A DNA stretch of 64,000 nucleotides, from contig CM059190.1 in NCBI GenBank assembly GCA_030323885.1, positions 81,894,709 to 81,958,708 of the forward strand, written 5' to 3'. The position numbers were made by a program, and so were the translations under genes. This document shows, piece by piece, positions 9,122 to 20,127 of the stretch (the stretch's first letter is position 1; every line of letters begins with the position of its first letter). Under the pieces are notes generated by a model. It had not been told where the DNA came from, searched no databases, and worked only from the letters and a program-made list of their open reading frames with translations. Origin of the DNA: Branchipolynoe longqiensis. Taxonomy: Eukaryota > Annelida > Polychaeta > Phyllodocida > Polynoidae.

Positions 9122-9735
9122 TGCCCTGGTCACATACACGTTAGTAGACTTAGTTGAACATAGGCAAACGTGGTGGAGGCTAATGTGGGTCAAATGTGGT
9201 GGAAGTATGTTAAACCACATTGAAATACGTTAAGGTACGGCAGGTTTTGGTATGGATAAATATGTTACGGTATGGGTAAATATGTTATGGTACGGATAAA
9301 TATGCTATGGTACAGATGCTGGTACGTTCAACTACGTTATCCTCCACTACATTCACCTACATCCACTAATGGCTATGTGACCAGGGATTCATCCAAGTAC
9401 GCTAGAGTACGCTCGAGCATGCTAGAGCACGATAGTGTATGCTAGAGTATGCTAGAGTATACTAGAGCATGCTAGAGTATGCTTGAGTATGTTAGCATCA
9501 CAGACACAAATTCAGCCTCTAACGTAGCGCTCTTTTGAACATGTCCAACAATTAAATCGGTCATCACAGCTCACCAACATTATTTCCAAGTTAACATGAT
9601 AGAGAAGTATGGATGCTGGTATGTTCAACTACGTTCAACTACGTTCAACTACGTTCAACCACGTTCAACTACGTTCAACTATGTTACCCTCCACCACGTT
9701 CAACTACGTCCACTAACGTGTATGTGACCGGGGCA
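9122..9735. mobile_element. TIR element with 3-bp TTA duplication (Harbinger-like MITE)
   Basis: The left end is TGCCCTGGTCACATACACGT; the right end reverse-complemented is TGCCCCGGTCACATACACGT. Both sides are flanked by TTA (9119-9121, 9736-9738). An additional internal end ('GGCTATGTGACCAGGG', to 9387) suggests a solo unit later extended or a nested sibling. The interior repeats 'GTTCAACTACGTTCAACTAC' and 'GGTATGGATAAATATGTTA' motifs. TTA/TAA 3-bp duplications are characteristic of PIF/Harbinger. Confidence 0.7.
9393..9500 (+). repeat. ~10-11-bp tandem repeat (GCTAGAGTAT)
   Basis: Irregular tandem copies of GCTAGAGTAY/GCTAGAGCAT inside the TIR element above. Confidence 0.7.
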
Positions 9736-9739
9736 TTAC

Positions 9740-10045
9740 GTGGTAATTTACTCACGCAGACAAGAGGAAGAACGAGATGAAAGAGTTTAAAAAATAAGTT
9801 TTATTGGAGAACATAACCTGCAGGCAGGTCGAGGCATCATGTATCTGGAGAGCATTATCGGTATCATGTATTGTATCGCGAGAAATGAGAGTCAGTCAAT
9901 GTGTAGCATATCAAGACATGATCAGTGTAATATCGAGCAATGAGTAATATCAAATCAGTGTAATCAAATCATCAGGGTATCAATCAATCAGAGTAATAGT
10001 AAGTAAACAAGTGAGTAAATGAGCATAGTCACATATCTGCATATG
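9740..10045. other. No gene seen
   Basis: Contains short 'ATCA(A)TCAGTGTAAT' reiterations around 9920-10010, but no gene or defined element. Confidence 0.4.
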
Positions 10046-10047
10046 CA

Positions 10048-10262
10048 ATGTCTACCTGCAATTGTATGCAGTGTACTATTACAACCGATAATCGCATTTA
10101 TGTAACAAACAATTCTACTGTATGGCTGGAACACCAGTGCTCTGGCGCTGACAAAATACATCAGTCAATAAATAAACTACATTTAATAATACAAAAATTA
10201 ATGAGTTTAATAATATGTAATGCATATTCAGGTATATTATACATCAGGCAATGAATAAACTA
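10048..10262 (-). repeat. Dispersed repeat D, copy 2
   Basis: Reverse complement of the 3085-3335 repeat, sharing 'CAGTGCTCTGGCGCTGACAA' and the AT-rich flank. Confidence 0.5.
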
Positions 10263-10427
10263 GATTAAATTGGTTTAAAGAAAGAAATAAGGGACACAAA
10301 TGCGATGCGCTGCTAATGAGACAGCCTGTGCAGTGTGCCCTTGACAGCGGAGAAAGCAATACATTACCAGTCTGGGCCTGAGCCAATAACGACACTGCGT
10401 CGCTCGTTAGTGCGTCCTGCTACGTTA

Positions 10428-10852
10428 ACCCAGATCTCTACATATGAGCAAAGATCCTATAATACTAAGACGGCTCACTCAGCCTGTACTGTGTAATCAA
10501 AATGATCAAACCCACCAGTTGGTGTGCTGGCTGTTCTCTTGGTTAAACAGGTGCTATATTATATATATAAATGTATATATGAATGTGAAAGATGTGTGAT
10601 GATGGCGATGCTGATGATGATGCTGATGCTGATGTGTATTTGTTCATAGCAATTTCATATCGATGTGTATTCATACTTACCTATCTCATGTATAATATAA
10701 TTGTATGTGTTTACATGTGAAACACCAACCATCAGCTGGGCTGATCAAACCCACCACAAGGTGGCACTGCAAAATTTACATTACCATGGGGGAGATAGGG
10801 AGTGAGCCATCTTAGTATTATACGGTCTTTGATATGAGCCGATCTAGGGGTA
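10428..10852. mobile_element. TIR element, ~425 bp
   Basis: Left arm 10428-10480 and right arm 10801-10852 are inverted copies sharing 'CTATAATACTAAGACGGCTC' and 'CTCATATC/ACATATGAG' blocks. Between them is simple-sequence-rich DNA ('GATGCTGATGATGATGCTGA') and a direct repeat 'TGATCAAACCCACCA' (10503, 10741). No coding capacity. Duplication at the ends not resolved. Confidence 0.6.
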
Positions 10853-10859
10853 TGCAATC

Positions 10860-11145
10860 AACGTGATACTATTGACAGGACAGAGTACTTACTGAATGCC
10901 CTTTTAAGCAATGCTCAATTACTGGACGGATGCAACCAATTGTCCGCTTAATAGAAGAGTGCTAGGACAATCTACTCCATCTTAGCTAATCTTTATAGAA
11001 CAAGTATGAGTCGATGTGATTGCTTTTCGCGAAATCTAAAAAAACTAACAAGCAATGAGCTTAGTCATGACCGATTAATGGATGCCAGGAGGATTCGACA
11101 AATGGAAGTCTGGTCGAATAGATAGAAGTTCTCCATTGTGATATT
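10860..11145. other. No gene seen
   Basis: Unique sequence, nothing recognised. Confidence 0.4.
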
Positions 11146-11404
11146 TTAATCAGGTTGGAGAGCTTACCTCGTTTTAGCTATGGTGGTCATTTGACCACTG
11201 AGTTAATTACCAAGGTCAAATTTTATATAAGATTAATGTGCAGTTTGACAATTTTGGCTGTGACATACTGAGTTTTGGGATGTTTGCATATTGGAATAGA
11301 TCACTAGAAAGAAAAAAAAAAATCTAATTTCCTGAATATTTCCAGGACATTTAGTTGGGACCGGATTGAGTAAATTAGCAGTCAATATTAGGAAATAACT
11401 GCCC

Positions 11405-11884
11405 ATGCTACTCAATCGATCAATAGTTCCATCCTCTAGTCGAGGGTTGGATGCAATGGTTCTCCACTTGTCCCGATGGTGTGCTGTTCTGATAGACTGT
11501 GAATAATTCAAGCCTGACCACTGTGAAATATTTGTAAACCATGATGTTCTTGGTCTCCCTCTCCCTCTGCTGCCATTCACCTTCCCTTCCAACAATGTAC
11601 GGTATATTGAACTCTGACGAATGATGTGGCCAAAATAAATATGTTTCTTTGTCTGTATAGTGGCAAACAAGCTTTTCTTATTTTTAATTTTTCTGAGAAC
11701 TTCTTTGTTGGTGATCTTCTTTGTCCATGATATTTTCATCATCCTTCGATAAGTCCACATCTCAAATGCTGCTAAACGTTTGTACATTTTCTTAGAGATT
11801 GTCCATGTCTCAGCCCCATACATTAGAGTAGACCACACATAACATTGAAGAATACGCTTCCTTGTTTGTATATGGCTATACCCA
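11405..11884 (-). pseudogene. 5'-truncated LINE, 3' end of reverse transcriptase ORF
   Basis: The frame encodes a stop-free segment with the familiar post-RT pattern of invertebrate non-LTR retrotransposons: 'RKRILQCYVWSTLMYGAETW', 'AFEMWTYRRMMKISWT', 'ITNKEVLR', 'YFGHIIR', 'GKVNGSRGRGRPRTSW' and 'RDKWRTIASNPRLEDGT'. The open frame spans 11233-11967 only because flanking DNA is also open. The 3' end with CAAT/TTGA-type sequence lies near 11405. It sits inside the left inverted arm, so it is younger than that arm. The clade is not resolved. Confidence 0.85.
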
Positions 11885-12061
11885 CTACTGTGTTGGTATA
11901 GCCATAAATCCAAAAAAATAGGGAACCTCCAGTCAACCATGGGGGTATGTGCTGGTATGTGGCCCACTCACATACTTCCACTTGACACCGGGGAAGGAGG
12001 TCCTGTGGGGACTGTTGTACATCATTTATATGTATTCTTTAAATACCATTTTTTGACCACG

Positions 12062-12310
12062 ACAGCATAACCCCGTTAAATCAAACTTGAAGGGACCCGA
12101 GAAATTTGTTTGGATTAATCGATCATTGGTTTAACCGAGCTTGAGCTTTGGCTTTGACTTTGACTTTGAATAAGCGTGTATTGCACATTTAATATACAAT
12201 TCATGTGGACACTTTAATTATTGTTTTTTATGTATGTACAGTATAACCACGTTAAACCAAGCTCGGTCAAACCAAGCAATCGGTTAATCCAAACTTTTTT
12301 TTGGAGGCCC
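12062..12310. mobile_element. Inverted pair of CAGTATAACC-type ends
   Basis: 'CAGCATAACCCCGTTAAATC' at 12063 and 'CAGTATAACCACGTTAAACC' at 12239 are the same terminus in direct orientation. The segment 12105-12150 is the reverse complement of 12255-12300 (AAGCTCGGT, AACCAA, TTAATCCAAAC). These are Tc1/mariner- or pogo-like MITE ends, rearranged or nested. Confidence 0.5.
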
Positions 12311-12589
12311 AGCAAAATACTACCATTTCTCATATAAAAAAGTTGGTGGGGTCTCAGATGACCTTATAACCACATGAAAGTTTGGTTTAGCCATACCGGA
12401 GTGGCCTGTGGTCTGACAATTTTGTTTGGATTAACTGATAATTTGGAGTACTCGATTATTTGGATTAACCAACTTTTTTATATAAACATGTAGGATCGCA
12501 CTTAACAAGTCAAATGTATATGGGTTATATATATATGGATAGTGATAAGACTGTTATAGTGTGTAATAATCTCTGTAAGTGTCAGGCTA

Positions 12590-12655
12590 CTACCCCCCCC
12601 CCCCCCGCTTCTGGGTGGGGTGGGTCCGGCTTCCTTCACCCCCCCCCCCCCCACC
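12590..12655 (+). repeat. Poly-C runs
   Basis: Two C homopolymer tracts of more than 12 bases separated by a GGTGGGGTGGG stretch. Confidence 0.9.
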
Positions 12656-12744
12656 TAGGGGGCTCTACACGACACTCACGCTTAATACACTTGGAGGGGT
12701 GGACGGCATGACGGCTGCCACCACTCACTTACCTGTCAACCAGA

Positions 12745-12860
12745 CTCACCAAAATCTCTCACGGTCGTCATCAAAAACTCACAGGACTCGACAAAAACTC
12801 TCACAGGACTCACCAAAAACTCTCACGGGACTCACCAAAAACTCTCATGGGACTCCCTTC
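12745..12860 (+). repeat. ~23-bp tandem repeat
   Basis: About five copies of 'ACTCACCAAAAACTCTCACG' plus GG, the first two diverged. Confidence 0.85.
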
Positions 12861-12929
12861 CCGCTTACGCCCGTGCGCCGCACTTGGGGCTAGGACCCCC
12901 CTTCCTTTGATAGGGGGTAGGGGCAGGCA

Positions 12930-13088
12930 CTAGATATATATGTGTATATACATTTATATACATATAAATATACATATAAAGATTCATGGGTATGCATATA
13001 AATATATATATATACAAATGTGTATATACATATAACATATAACATATGCATTTGTGCATATATATGTGTATATATATATATATATACC
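12930..13088 (+). repeat. TA/TATG-rich microsatellite
   Basis: Irregular TATA, CATATA and TATATG runs flanking the left arm of the inverted element that follows. Confidence 0.85.
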
Positions 13089-13852
13089 AATACATACTGT
13101 TATTAAAGATAACTGCATCACATATTGTAGAGTGGTCCTCCATTTGTGACTGGTAAGTTAACCCATGTGTAGTCTGTCACCATCATACTTACAAGGGGCA
13201 TAAGTTCTGATACTTTCGCAATCAGATTTTAACCAAACATCAACAAAAAAGCTTCACACCTCAGGTTGGCAATGGTTCTCTGGGCTGTACCTCCACTGAC
13301 AGCTGAGCTCACTGACTGTGAATGTGTCAAATCTTATGCCATTGGAATAGGTGTGAGAGTGGATTGGATTTGGTTTATAAGGGGCTGTGCCACAGTGCAC
13401 TGCACACACATATTTCTGAAGTCACACACTACATGACAGTCAGCTTGTTACTTGCAAATGGATTACTATTGTGAAGGATCTGATACAGTCATCCTTACAT
13501 TTAGGAACACTGGTAAGTTATTCTTCACCTGATATTGCAATATTATGTATATATTATATATAATATATACATATGTATGTGCATATACACATATATACAT
13601 ATACCTTTATAAGTATGTGAATGTGTAAATGTACATGCACAATCAAAAATAAAATAGATACAATATAAATGGAATATTAATTAGGGTAATGGCAGTGTTT
13701 GGTTAAAATCTGAGTGTGAAAGTGTCATAGTTTAGGACCCTTGCATTGCTGCAATAAGTCTGAGAGTGACACATACTACATATGGATTAACTTACCAGTG
13801 ACACATGGAGGACCACTCTAACATATGCGATGCAGTCATCTCTAAATAAAAT
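13089..13852. mobile_element. Inverted-repeat element nested between the long arms
   Basis: Left arm 13089-13240 and right arm 13684-13852 are reverse complements. Shared blocks include 'TAGAGTGGTCCTCCAT', 'TGACTGGTAAGTTAA' and 'CAGATTTTAACCAAACA'. The interior is ~440 bp, non-coding, with a TATA microsatellite near 13540-13600. Both outer sides are TATG microsatellites, consistent with an element that targets or seeds such DNA. Confidence 0.65.
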
Positions 13853-13854
13853 AT

Positions 13855-14069
13855 GTATTTATATTGCATATGTATTTATGTATACATATATGTATATAGG
13901 TCTGCATATATATGTGTATATATATGTATATCTATGTATGTGTATATATGTATGTATAAGTTTGTATATGTATAAGTGTGTATATGTATGTATGTATATG
14001 TATGTATATATGTATATGTATGTATATGTATGCATATGTATGTATATGTGTGTTTATATATGTATATAT
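13855..14069 (+). repeat. TATG/TATA microsatellite
   Basis: About 215 bp of GTATATGTATGTATATG-type units. The open frames in it (Tyr/Met/Ile-rich) are simple-repeat translations. Confidence 0.9.
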
Positions 14070-14128
14070 CCCGTCCTGATATGACCTTAGATGTTTCTAG
14101 GATGTAAAAGAACAACAAACAAACTTAT
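14070..14128 (+). mobile_element. SINE family A, tail fragment
   Basis: 'CGTCCTGATATGACCTTAGA' then 'GTTTCTAGGATGTAAAAG' and an AAC-rich end. Only the 3' tail is present. Confidence 0.8.
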
Positions 14129-14189
14129 ATATGTATATATATGTATGTATATGTATATATAGGTATATGTATAACATTTATAATAGGAA

Positions 14190-14660
14190 TAGGGGGGTTC
14201 GGGTTTGGGGGGTGGCAGGAGATGGTGCCAGGGTTCCCGGCCTCCCAGCGCCGATACTCCCGGCACCGGGCCTCAATTCAAATACTATAAATATAAATAA
14301 AATGTGTTAACAACAATAAAATAACTGAAATATAAATGCAATAATATACAAGGTAAGATTTGATTAATGTTGCTGTACCAGCAAGAAATTTCATATCCGT
14401 GGGGATTATGCATGAGATACATAATTAGCGTTATTTATGAGCATAGGTTACTGGCCTCTCGGCCCTAGGCCTCCCGGCACCTGCCTTCCTTTAAATAATA
14501 TGAATAGAACTAAAAAGTGATAACCAACAATAAAATAAATCAAATACAATAATAGTTAAGGTAAGTTGTTCATAATGTTGAACCAGCAAAATAAGCCATA
14601 TTTGTGGTGATTATGCATCAGATGCATAATCACAGTGAATTATTTATTATGCATATATAT
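14190..14660 (+). repeat. Diverged ~230-bp tandem duplication
   Basis: The order GGCCTCCC...CGGCACC, CCTTTAAATA/CAATTCAAATA, 'AACAACAATAAAATAA', 'CAAGGTAAG/TAAGGTAAG', 'ACCAGCAA', 'GATTATGCAT' occurs at ~14225-14430 and again at ~14450-14640. Confidence 0.6.
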
Positions 14661-15131
14661 ATATTGGTATGCAAACAATTTATCTAAAACAGTCCTCACC
14701 GGACCTCCCCCAGTGGCAAGTGATAGTATATGAGTGGGCGACACACCAACATATACCCTCATGATTGGCTGGTGGTCCCTCTATTGTTTGGGATTTATGG
14801 CTATACCAACACAGTACTATCATGGGAAGTTCTGGCCTGTAGCTATGTGTTGTAACTAATGAATTATTTCATAATATTCACTGTTAATTTACTCAATCCG
14901 GTCCCAACTAAATGTCCTGGGAATATCCAGGAAATTAGATATAATATGTTGCTTTCTAGTGGTGTATTCCAATATGAAGTCATCCTAAAACTCAGTGTGC
15001 CACAACCATATTTGTGAACCTGCACATTAATCCTATATCAAATTCGACTTTGGTAATTGAACCGGGGGTCAAATTAGGTACTTTAACCACCATAGCCCAA
15101 ACGAGGTAAGCTATCCAACCTGTTCATATCT

Positions 15132-15476
15132 AACGGGACGTGGTGGCCCAAACGATAGAGCGTAGACTTCCCGTGGAGAAGGTCGGAAGTTCGAATCCAA
15201 GGCAAGTCAAACCGATGACTTACAAAATTGATGTGTCGCTACCTAGCCTGGCACTCGGCATTAATATAATAGGACATGTACTGGTTACCGCCAGTATCAG
15301 GATAATGTGATTGTGTGGGATATCGGGTCATGGTGCCAGCAGCCTGATCTCCCAGTGAGACAGCACTATGAAGGTGCCATGAGTGTGCACTATCATAAGT
15401 CGGTACCCATCCTGATATGACCGTAATTCTTGCTTGGATATCAACCAACAACACACAAACAAACAAACAAACAAAT
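15132..15476 (+). mobile_element. SINE family A, full-length, tail type 1
   Basis: Head 'GTGGTGGCCCAAACGATAGA' and B-box 'AAGTTCGAATCC', then the full body and an (ACAA)n end. It lies against the outer edge of the right inverted arm. Confidence 0.9.
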
Positions 15477-15642
15477 CCTTTATAGTATTTATATTATTAT
15501 TCAGATAAGGAAATGCAACAAATAATGGGATAACGGAACTTTGGCTGGTGTTGTTCTACGAATGTATTAATACAGGTGGTGTCTTGCTGTGAGGATTCAC
15601 ACAGGTAGGCAGTATCCTGTTGCGGGGATGTATGTATTCAAG

Positions 15643-16549
15643 TAGATACAAGATTCACCCCGTACTGCTGCAGTAGGGGAGCAAACCAACCCTATGTAAA
15701 AGCTGTCGAAAATGCGGGTCAAAGAATTGAGAGCCTAATTTCACAATCTAAGAAGCAACAATTATTCTTTACATCTATCTTATTATTAGCCTGCTACCTT
15801 TGAGTTGAAAAATGTAATATAATATCTAGTTTAATAAGATTTAAAAGTGAAATCGACAGCGTTCTATGGCCGCCATCTTGTCTTTTTGCATTCTCTCCCA
15901 TTTCACCAACTCTGTGCCGATATAAGTAACCATTTGACACTGGAGCCATGAATTGTACTCCCTGTTCCATAATAAAGCTATTTTCGCCCGTATTTAAAGT
16001 ATTGTAGTGGTCTGCCCTGACCTCTCAGGCAAGTGACCACATAGGCGTGGGGAGTGTGTTGATATCAGGGAGCCTAGGTGGTGTAATGGTTAGCACACTG
16101 GCCCGGAGTGCAAAGAGATGTGGGTTCGAGTCCCGCTCTAGGCGCAATATTTCCCATTTTCAACACCCCCACGACACTGGTTGCCGTGATCAGGATCCTG
16201 TACAAGCTTTGCGATGTATGGTTGTTGAACCTACCCTGTGTATGTATGTGTTAGTGCATTGCCTGTATGTATGTAATTGTAAGCATTAAAAGACTTACAA
16301 TTCCAGGGGGACGAGTGTAGTGGTCTGCCCTGACCTCTCAGGCAAGTGACCACATAGACAGGTAGGCGTGGGGAGTGTGTTGATATCAGGGAGCCTAGGT
16401 GGTGTAATGGTTAGCACACTGGCCCGGAGTGCAAAGAGATGTGGGTTCGAGTCCCGCTCTAGGCGCAGTATTTCCCATTTTCATCACCCCCACGACAGTA
16501 TGTTGTCCTTCACCCGTGTACTACAAGTACCGGGTGAATCTTTTATCTA
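15643..16549 (+). mobile_element. TIR element with 9-bp TSD, copy 3, split by a SINE
   Basis: The left part 15643-16003 and right terminal hairpin 16507-16549 match the element at 1174-1581. The intervening DNA is a dimeric SINE. Flanks GTATTCAAG (15634-15642) and GTATTCAGG (16550-16558) form the 9-bp duplication with one change. Confidence 0.85.
16004..16497 (+). mobile_element. Dimeric tRNA-derived SINE, family B
   Basis: Two tandem monomers start with 'GTAGTGGTCTGCCCTGACCT'. Each has a tRNA-like region (A-box 'GTGGTGTAATGGTTAGCACA', B-box 'GGGTTCGAGTCCC'). Monomer 1 (to ~16316) has a long body ending in 'AAGCATTAAAAGACTTACA'. Monomer 2 stops after 'TTTCCCATTTTC'. The same full-plus-short dimer occurs reverse-complemented near 35 kb. 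The short predicted peptides with 'MGSVLISGSLGGVMVSTLAR' are translations of this SINE, not genes. Confidence 0.85.
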
Positions 16550-16654
16550 GTATTCAGGCTGACACTCTCCTGCTGTGTGACTGTGCAGGTGCAGGCGGCA
16601 CAGTGATGTCCGGATGTGCAGATGGGACGCACATATGTGCAGAAGCAGACGGAA

Positions 16655-16745
16655 ATGTGCAGAAGCAGAAGGAAATGCTTGTGCAGAAGCAGACGGAAAT
16701 GTGCAGAAGCAGAAGGAAATGCTTGTGCAGAAGCAGACGGAAATG
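16655..16745 (+). repeat. Short tandem repeat (GCAGAAGCAGACGGAAATGT)
   Basis: Roughly 45-bp units of 'GTGCAGAAGCAGACGGAAAT' / 'GTGCAGAAGCAGAAGGAAAT' plus 'GCTT', two to three copies. Confidence 0.8.
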
Positions 16746-16784
16746 ACTCATTCCACTCAGGAAATAGGGCACCATGGGGCACAT

Positions 16785-18012
16785 GTTTACACCTCCACAC
16801 ACCCCCACACACACACCCTCACCCACACCGTCATGCACACCCACACGCACACCCTCACACACATGCACACGCACACCAATACCAACACCCACACACAATC
16901 CCACACTCACGCATGCACACACACCCACACGCACACCCACACCCGACACGCACACCCACACCCATAACCACATGTAAACCCACACCCACACCCTCACACA
17001 CCCACACCCACACCCACATATGCACACTCACATGCACACGCACACCCACCCGCACACCCAAACTCACGCGCACACCCACAACCCCACATACACCCACACG
17101 CAGACCCACACCCATGCCCCCACACGTACACCACACGCGCATACCACACGCACACCCACACCCACACTCACCCCACACACCCCCACACACACACATGCAC
17201 ACTGCCACATACATCCACACCAACACGCATACCCACACGCACACCCACACGCAAACCCACACGCACACCCACACCCATACCCCCACACACGCACACCAAC
17301 ATGCACACCAACAACTCACACCGACACATGCACTCACACGCACACCCACACACAAACCCACACGCACACACACCCACATGCACATGCACACCGACACACA
17401 CACCCCACGCATGCGCGCGCGCACGCACACCAACACGCACAGACACCTACAACCCACACATGCACACTCACACACACCCACACCAATACCCACACCAACA
17501 CCCACACCCACACGCAAACCCACATCCACATACACACGCACCCCCACACACACACATGCATTGCACACACCCACACCCACACCCACACCCCACGCATGCA
17601 CACACACCTTCAACCCACACCCACACATGCACTCTCACACACACCCACACCCACACCCACATCTACATGCAAACCCACATGCACATGCACACCCACATGC
17701 ACACCTACAAGCATTGCGCACACCCACATCCACTCGTGCACACACATGCACACCCACATGTGCACCAACACCCACCCCCACACGTGCAGCAACAACCACC
17801 CGCCAACACCCACACATGTGGGTGAGACACACCCACATGCATGCATACCCATGCAACACACCCACCCCCACACCACAACCCACGCATGCACACGCACACC
17901 CACACCCACAGGCAAGCCCACATGCACATCCACACGCACACCCACAACCATCGCACATACCCACACCCAAAAGCGCACACACCGCCAACCCACACCCACG
18001 CGCACACCCCCG
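16785..18012 (+). repeat. CACACC/CACACG simple repeat, 1.2 kb
   Basis: Nearly continuous (CACACCCACACGCACACC)-like sequence with scattered ATG/TGC. Because the unit is hexamer-like, very long open frames (His/Thr/Pro-rich forward, Val/Gly/Cys-rich reverse) run through it, including one of 533 codons. They carry no domain and should not be annotated as genes. Confidence 0.95.
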
Positions 18013-18920
18013 CAAATTGCATTCTAATGCCCGCCGCAGATTAATCGACATCGCTGCAATGTTGCGACCTTTATTCCACAATAGAAACCAGACTGCAAAC
18101 CTTATTCTGACAATAAACTACGGCCTATTGATGGTGATGATGAATCAGCCACAATTCTCCTCTATCACCTACGTCTTTCCCACTCATTTTAAAGATGTTA
18201 TTCTCTGTCCAGGTTAGATATACTTGTGGTAGGGTTGAATATCGATTATTTGTGGCAGGGCTCTAGACTTTATTTATATTTCCAATTCGAATTATAGAAC
18301 AACTATACGCATATATTTTGTTTTAATTATTGAACTTTGCTTTGCTCTCAAACTTGGAATATTGTCAACCATAATATCAGTAATTGACCACAGCCTGTCT
18401 GCAATGGATTCTTTACACACATGTTCCACTGTCCAAACAGCAAATAGCGCCCCATTCAATAGGAGAGTTAATAAATTAGGGTACCAACACACAGCCCCTT
18501 CATATTACTATAATATTAATAATGTATTTCATAGCGTTATTACATGTTAATGTGAACATAATTGATAATTGTATTGTTTGTAATGTTGTTGGTTGCTATC
18601 AAGGTGTGTGTGAATTATTCTATCACAATAGTTAGTACTACTGGGTTATATTGACGCCATTGTTAATGAATCATTAATTGCCAATTAACAGGGCTTTTGT
18701 GTCTGTGTGATGTGTGCACCGAGGCTAATTGTTCATTCCCACAATGCCTCGCCCTTTTACACATCTAATATGGCCTGTTTAAACTAAATCACTAACCAAC
18801 TCCATTAGAGCATTTACAGCTGTCATGTGAAATTAATCTTATTGAGAGACTATTAGATTTGTGGTAGTCCCTTCATGAGTGCACACCACCGGGCAGTCGC
18901 AGCAGGGATTATGCTGCCCA
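18013..18920. other. No gene seen
   Basis: Ordinary AT-rich unique sequence. No exon with supporting splice sites recognised. Confidence 0.4.
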
Positions 18921-18924
18921 CTGT

Positions 18925-19400
18925 TGCTTCATCATCATCATGCTGTCATTTGCGATGTGACAAAGACTGCTTTCATTACTTGACTGCCGCTCTCCATTTA
19001 GCTCTCTGCTGTGAGAGTTGTTTCCATGAGTCGATCTTAATGTCTCTCAGCTTCAGCTTTCTCTTGATGGTATCCTTGAACTGCAAACGAGGGCGCCCTC
19101 TCTTTCTGTAACCAGAAGACAGTTGAGAATAGAGGACATTTCATGAAAGCTGCCTGCAAAAGTATTGAAGTGCTTTTGGCTTTTGCAAGTTACCAGCGGC
19201 ACTCTCTCGGGGAGCAAATAGAGATGTTGGGAGTTCCATACATCAACTGCCCTTGATGCTGCCACACTGACATGGTTTTCTGTTCAGGGTTTGCTCCCTT
19301 AGCCTTCAGTTCTGTCAAGAACTTGTACCACAAGGCAGTGGTTTACAACTCTGCAGGGCAGGGGCGTCAAACTCTGTGAGGTATTGCTATATCTGCAATA
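18925..19400 (-). mobile_element. LINE-B 3' tail plus associated segment, copy 1
   Basis: On the minus strand the end encodes the diverged motif 'FKDTIKRKLKLRDI' and closes with an (ATG)n tail (CAT repeats at 18930). Upstream (plus 19135-19400) follows 'TTTCATGAAAGCTGCCTGCA' through 'CTGCAGGGCAGGGGCGTCAA', shared with the copy at 20750-21395 but with ~130 bp deleted. Confidence 0.75.
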
Positions 19401-19600
19401 CCTGCATACATCCCTTGGAGGTACATTGGCAGTAATAACCGACGTCAATCAGTGTCAATGGGACTGTACTAATTTTGGATTATTCAATGTGTAAATATCC
19501 TGAAGTAATACAAATTTATATTGACACTTTCGATTGCCATCACCAAACAAACCAATCAATCATTCAATTCATGCAAGAATAATTTAGTGTGATACTAAAT

Positions 19601-19817
19601 GAGGAGCTCTGCACATCACCCTGTAAATACCAATCCAAAAATAGATAACAAATTCCAGTTAAACTTTGAAAAAGTTAATTTGTTATATCACTATGTTTTA
19701 GTTAATTTCAACACATGAAAAGGGCTATTAGTTACAATTAAAATTACCTTCACTTAAATCTTTTTATTTTATCTAATTTTTGGGGCTGGCGCTTAAGGGG
19801 TTTTGCCTGAACTCTTC
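19601..19817. mobile_element. TIR element, diverged copy of the 20128-20365 element
   Basis: The right end reverse-complemented, GAAGAGTTCAGGCAAAACCC, and the left end GAGGAGCTCTGCACATCACC followed by 'ACCAATCCAAAAAT' match the TIRs of the better copy 300 bp downstream. AAAT flanks both ends. Confidence 0.55.
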
Positions 19818-20127
19818 AAATCGTTTTAATTGCGCCTCTCAGGGGCGTTTTATTTTACTGCGCAATAAGTTATGTGACCTCATATCACACTGTTGCATAT
19901 ATACCTCATCAGAATAAATAATTCCACCGGTAAGTAGCAAAGGCCATAGATAAATCGGGTTCAGGTTGCCCTCAGTGTACCCCAGTTAAGGTGGCGCTCA
20001 ATTATGCAAACAGCAGGTGCTCCGCATTTATAAGCCCAAGTAAAATTAGGAAATTCAGTAGCCAGGAATGCTGCTTCTATTCCATGGGCGACAGGTCATC
20101 ACACCTGACACAGCACACTCAATACAC

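Larger units (their letters stand above)
11148..15130. repeat. 4-kb structure bounded by long inverted arms
   Basis: Left arm 11148-12035 (interrupted by a LINE at ~11405-11884) and right arm 14670-15130 are reverse complements. Shared blocks include 'GAGTAAATTAGCAGTCAATA', 'ATTTAGTTGGGACCGGATTG', 'GTTGGTATAGCCATAAATCC' and 'TGGCCCACTCACATAC'. About 430-460 bp match per arm after removing the LINE. This may be a large TIR transposon with its interior replaced, or two opposed copies of one repeat. No transposase ORF is visible between the arms. Confidence 0.6.

Noticed and set aside
16072..16146. A functional tRNA gene
   Set aside because: The tRNA-like part belongs to a dispersed SINE with a conserved non-tRNA body; acceptor pairing is imperfect and copies are scattered.
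16616..18217. A 533-codon open frame and several overlapping long frames on both strands
   Set aside because: Translation of CACACC/CACACG simple repeat; all frames are open and the composition is only His/Thr/Pro or Val/Gly/Cys.
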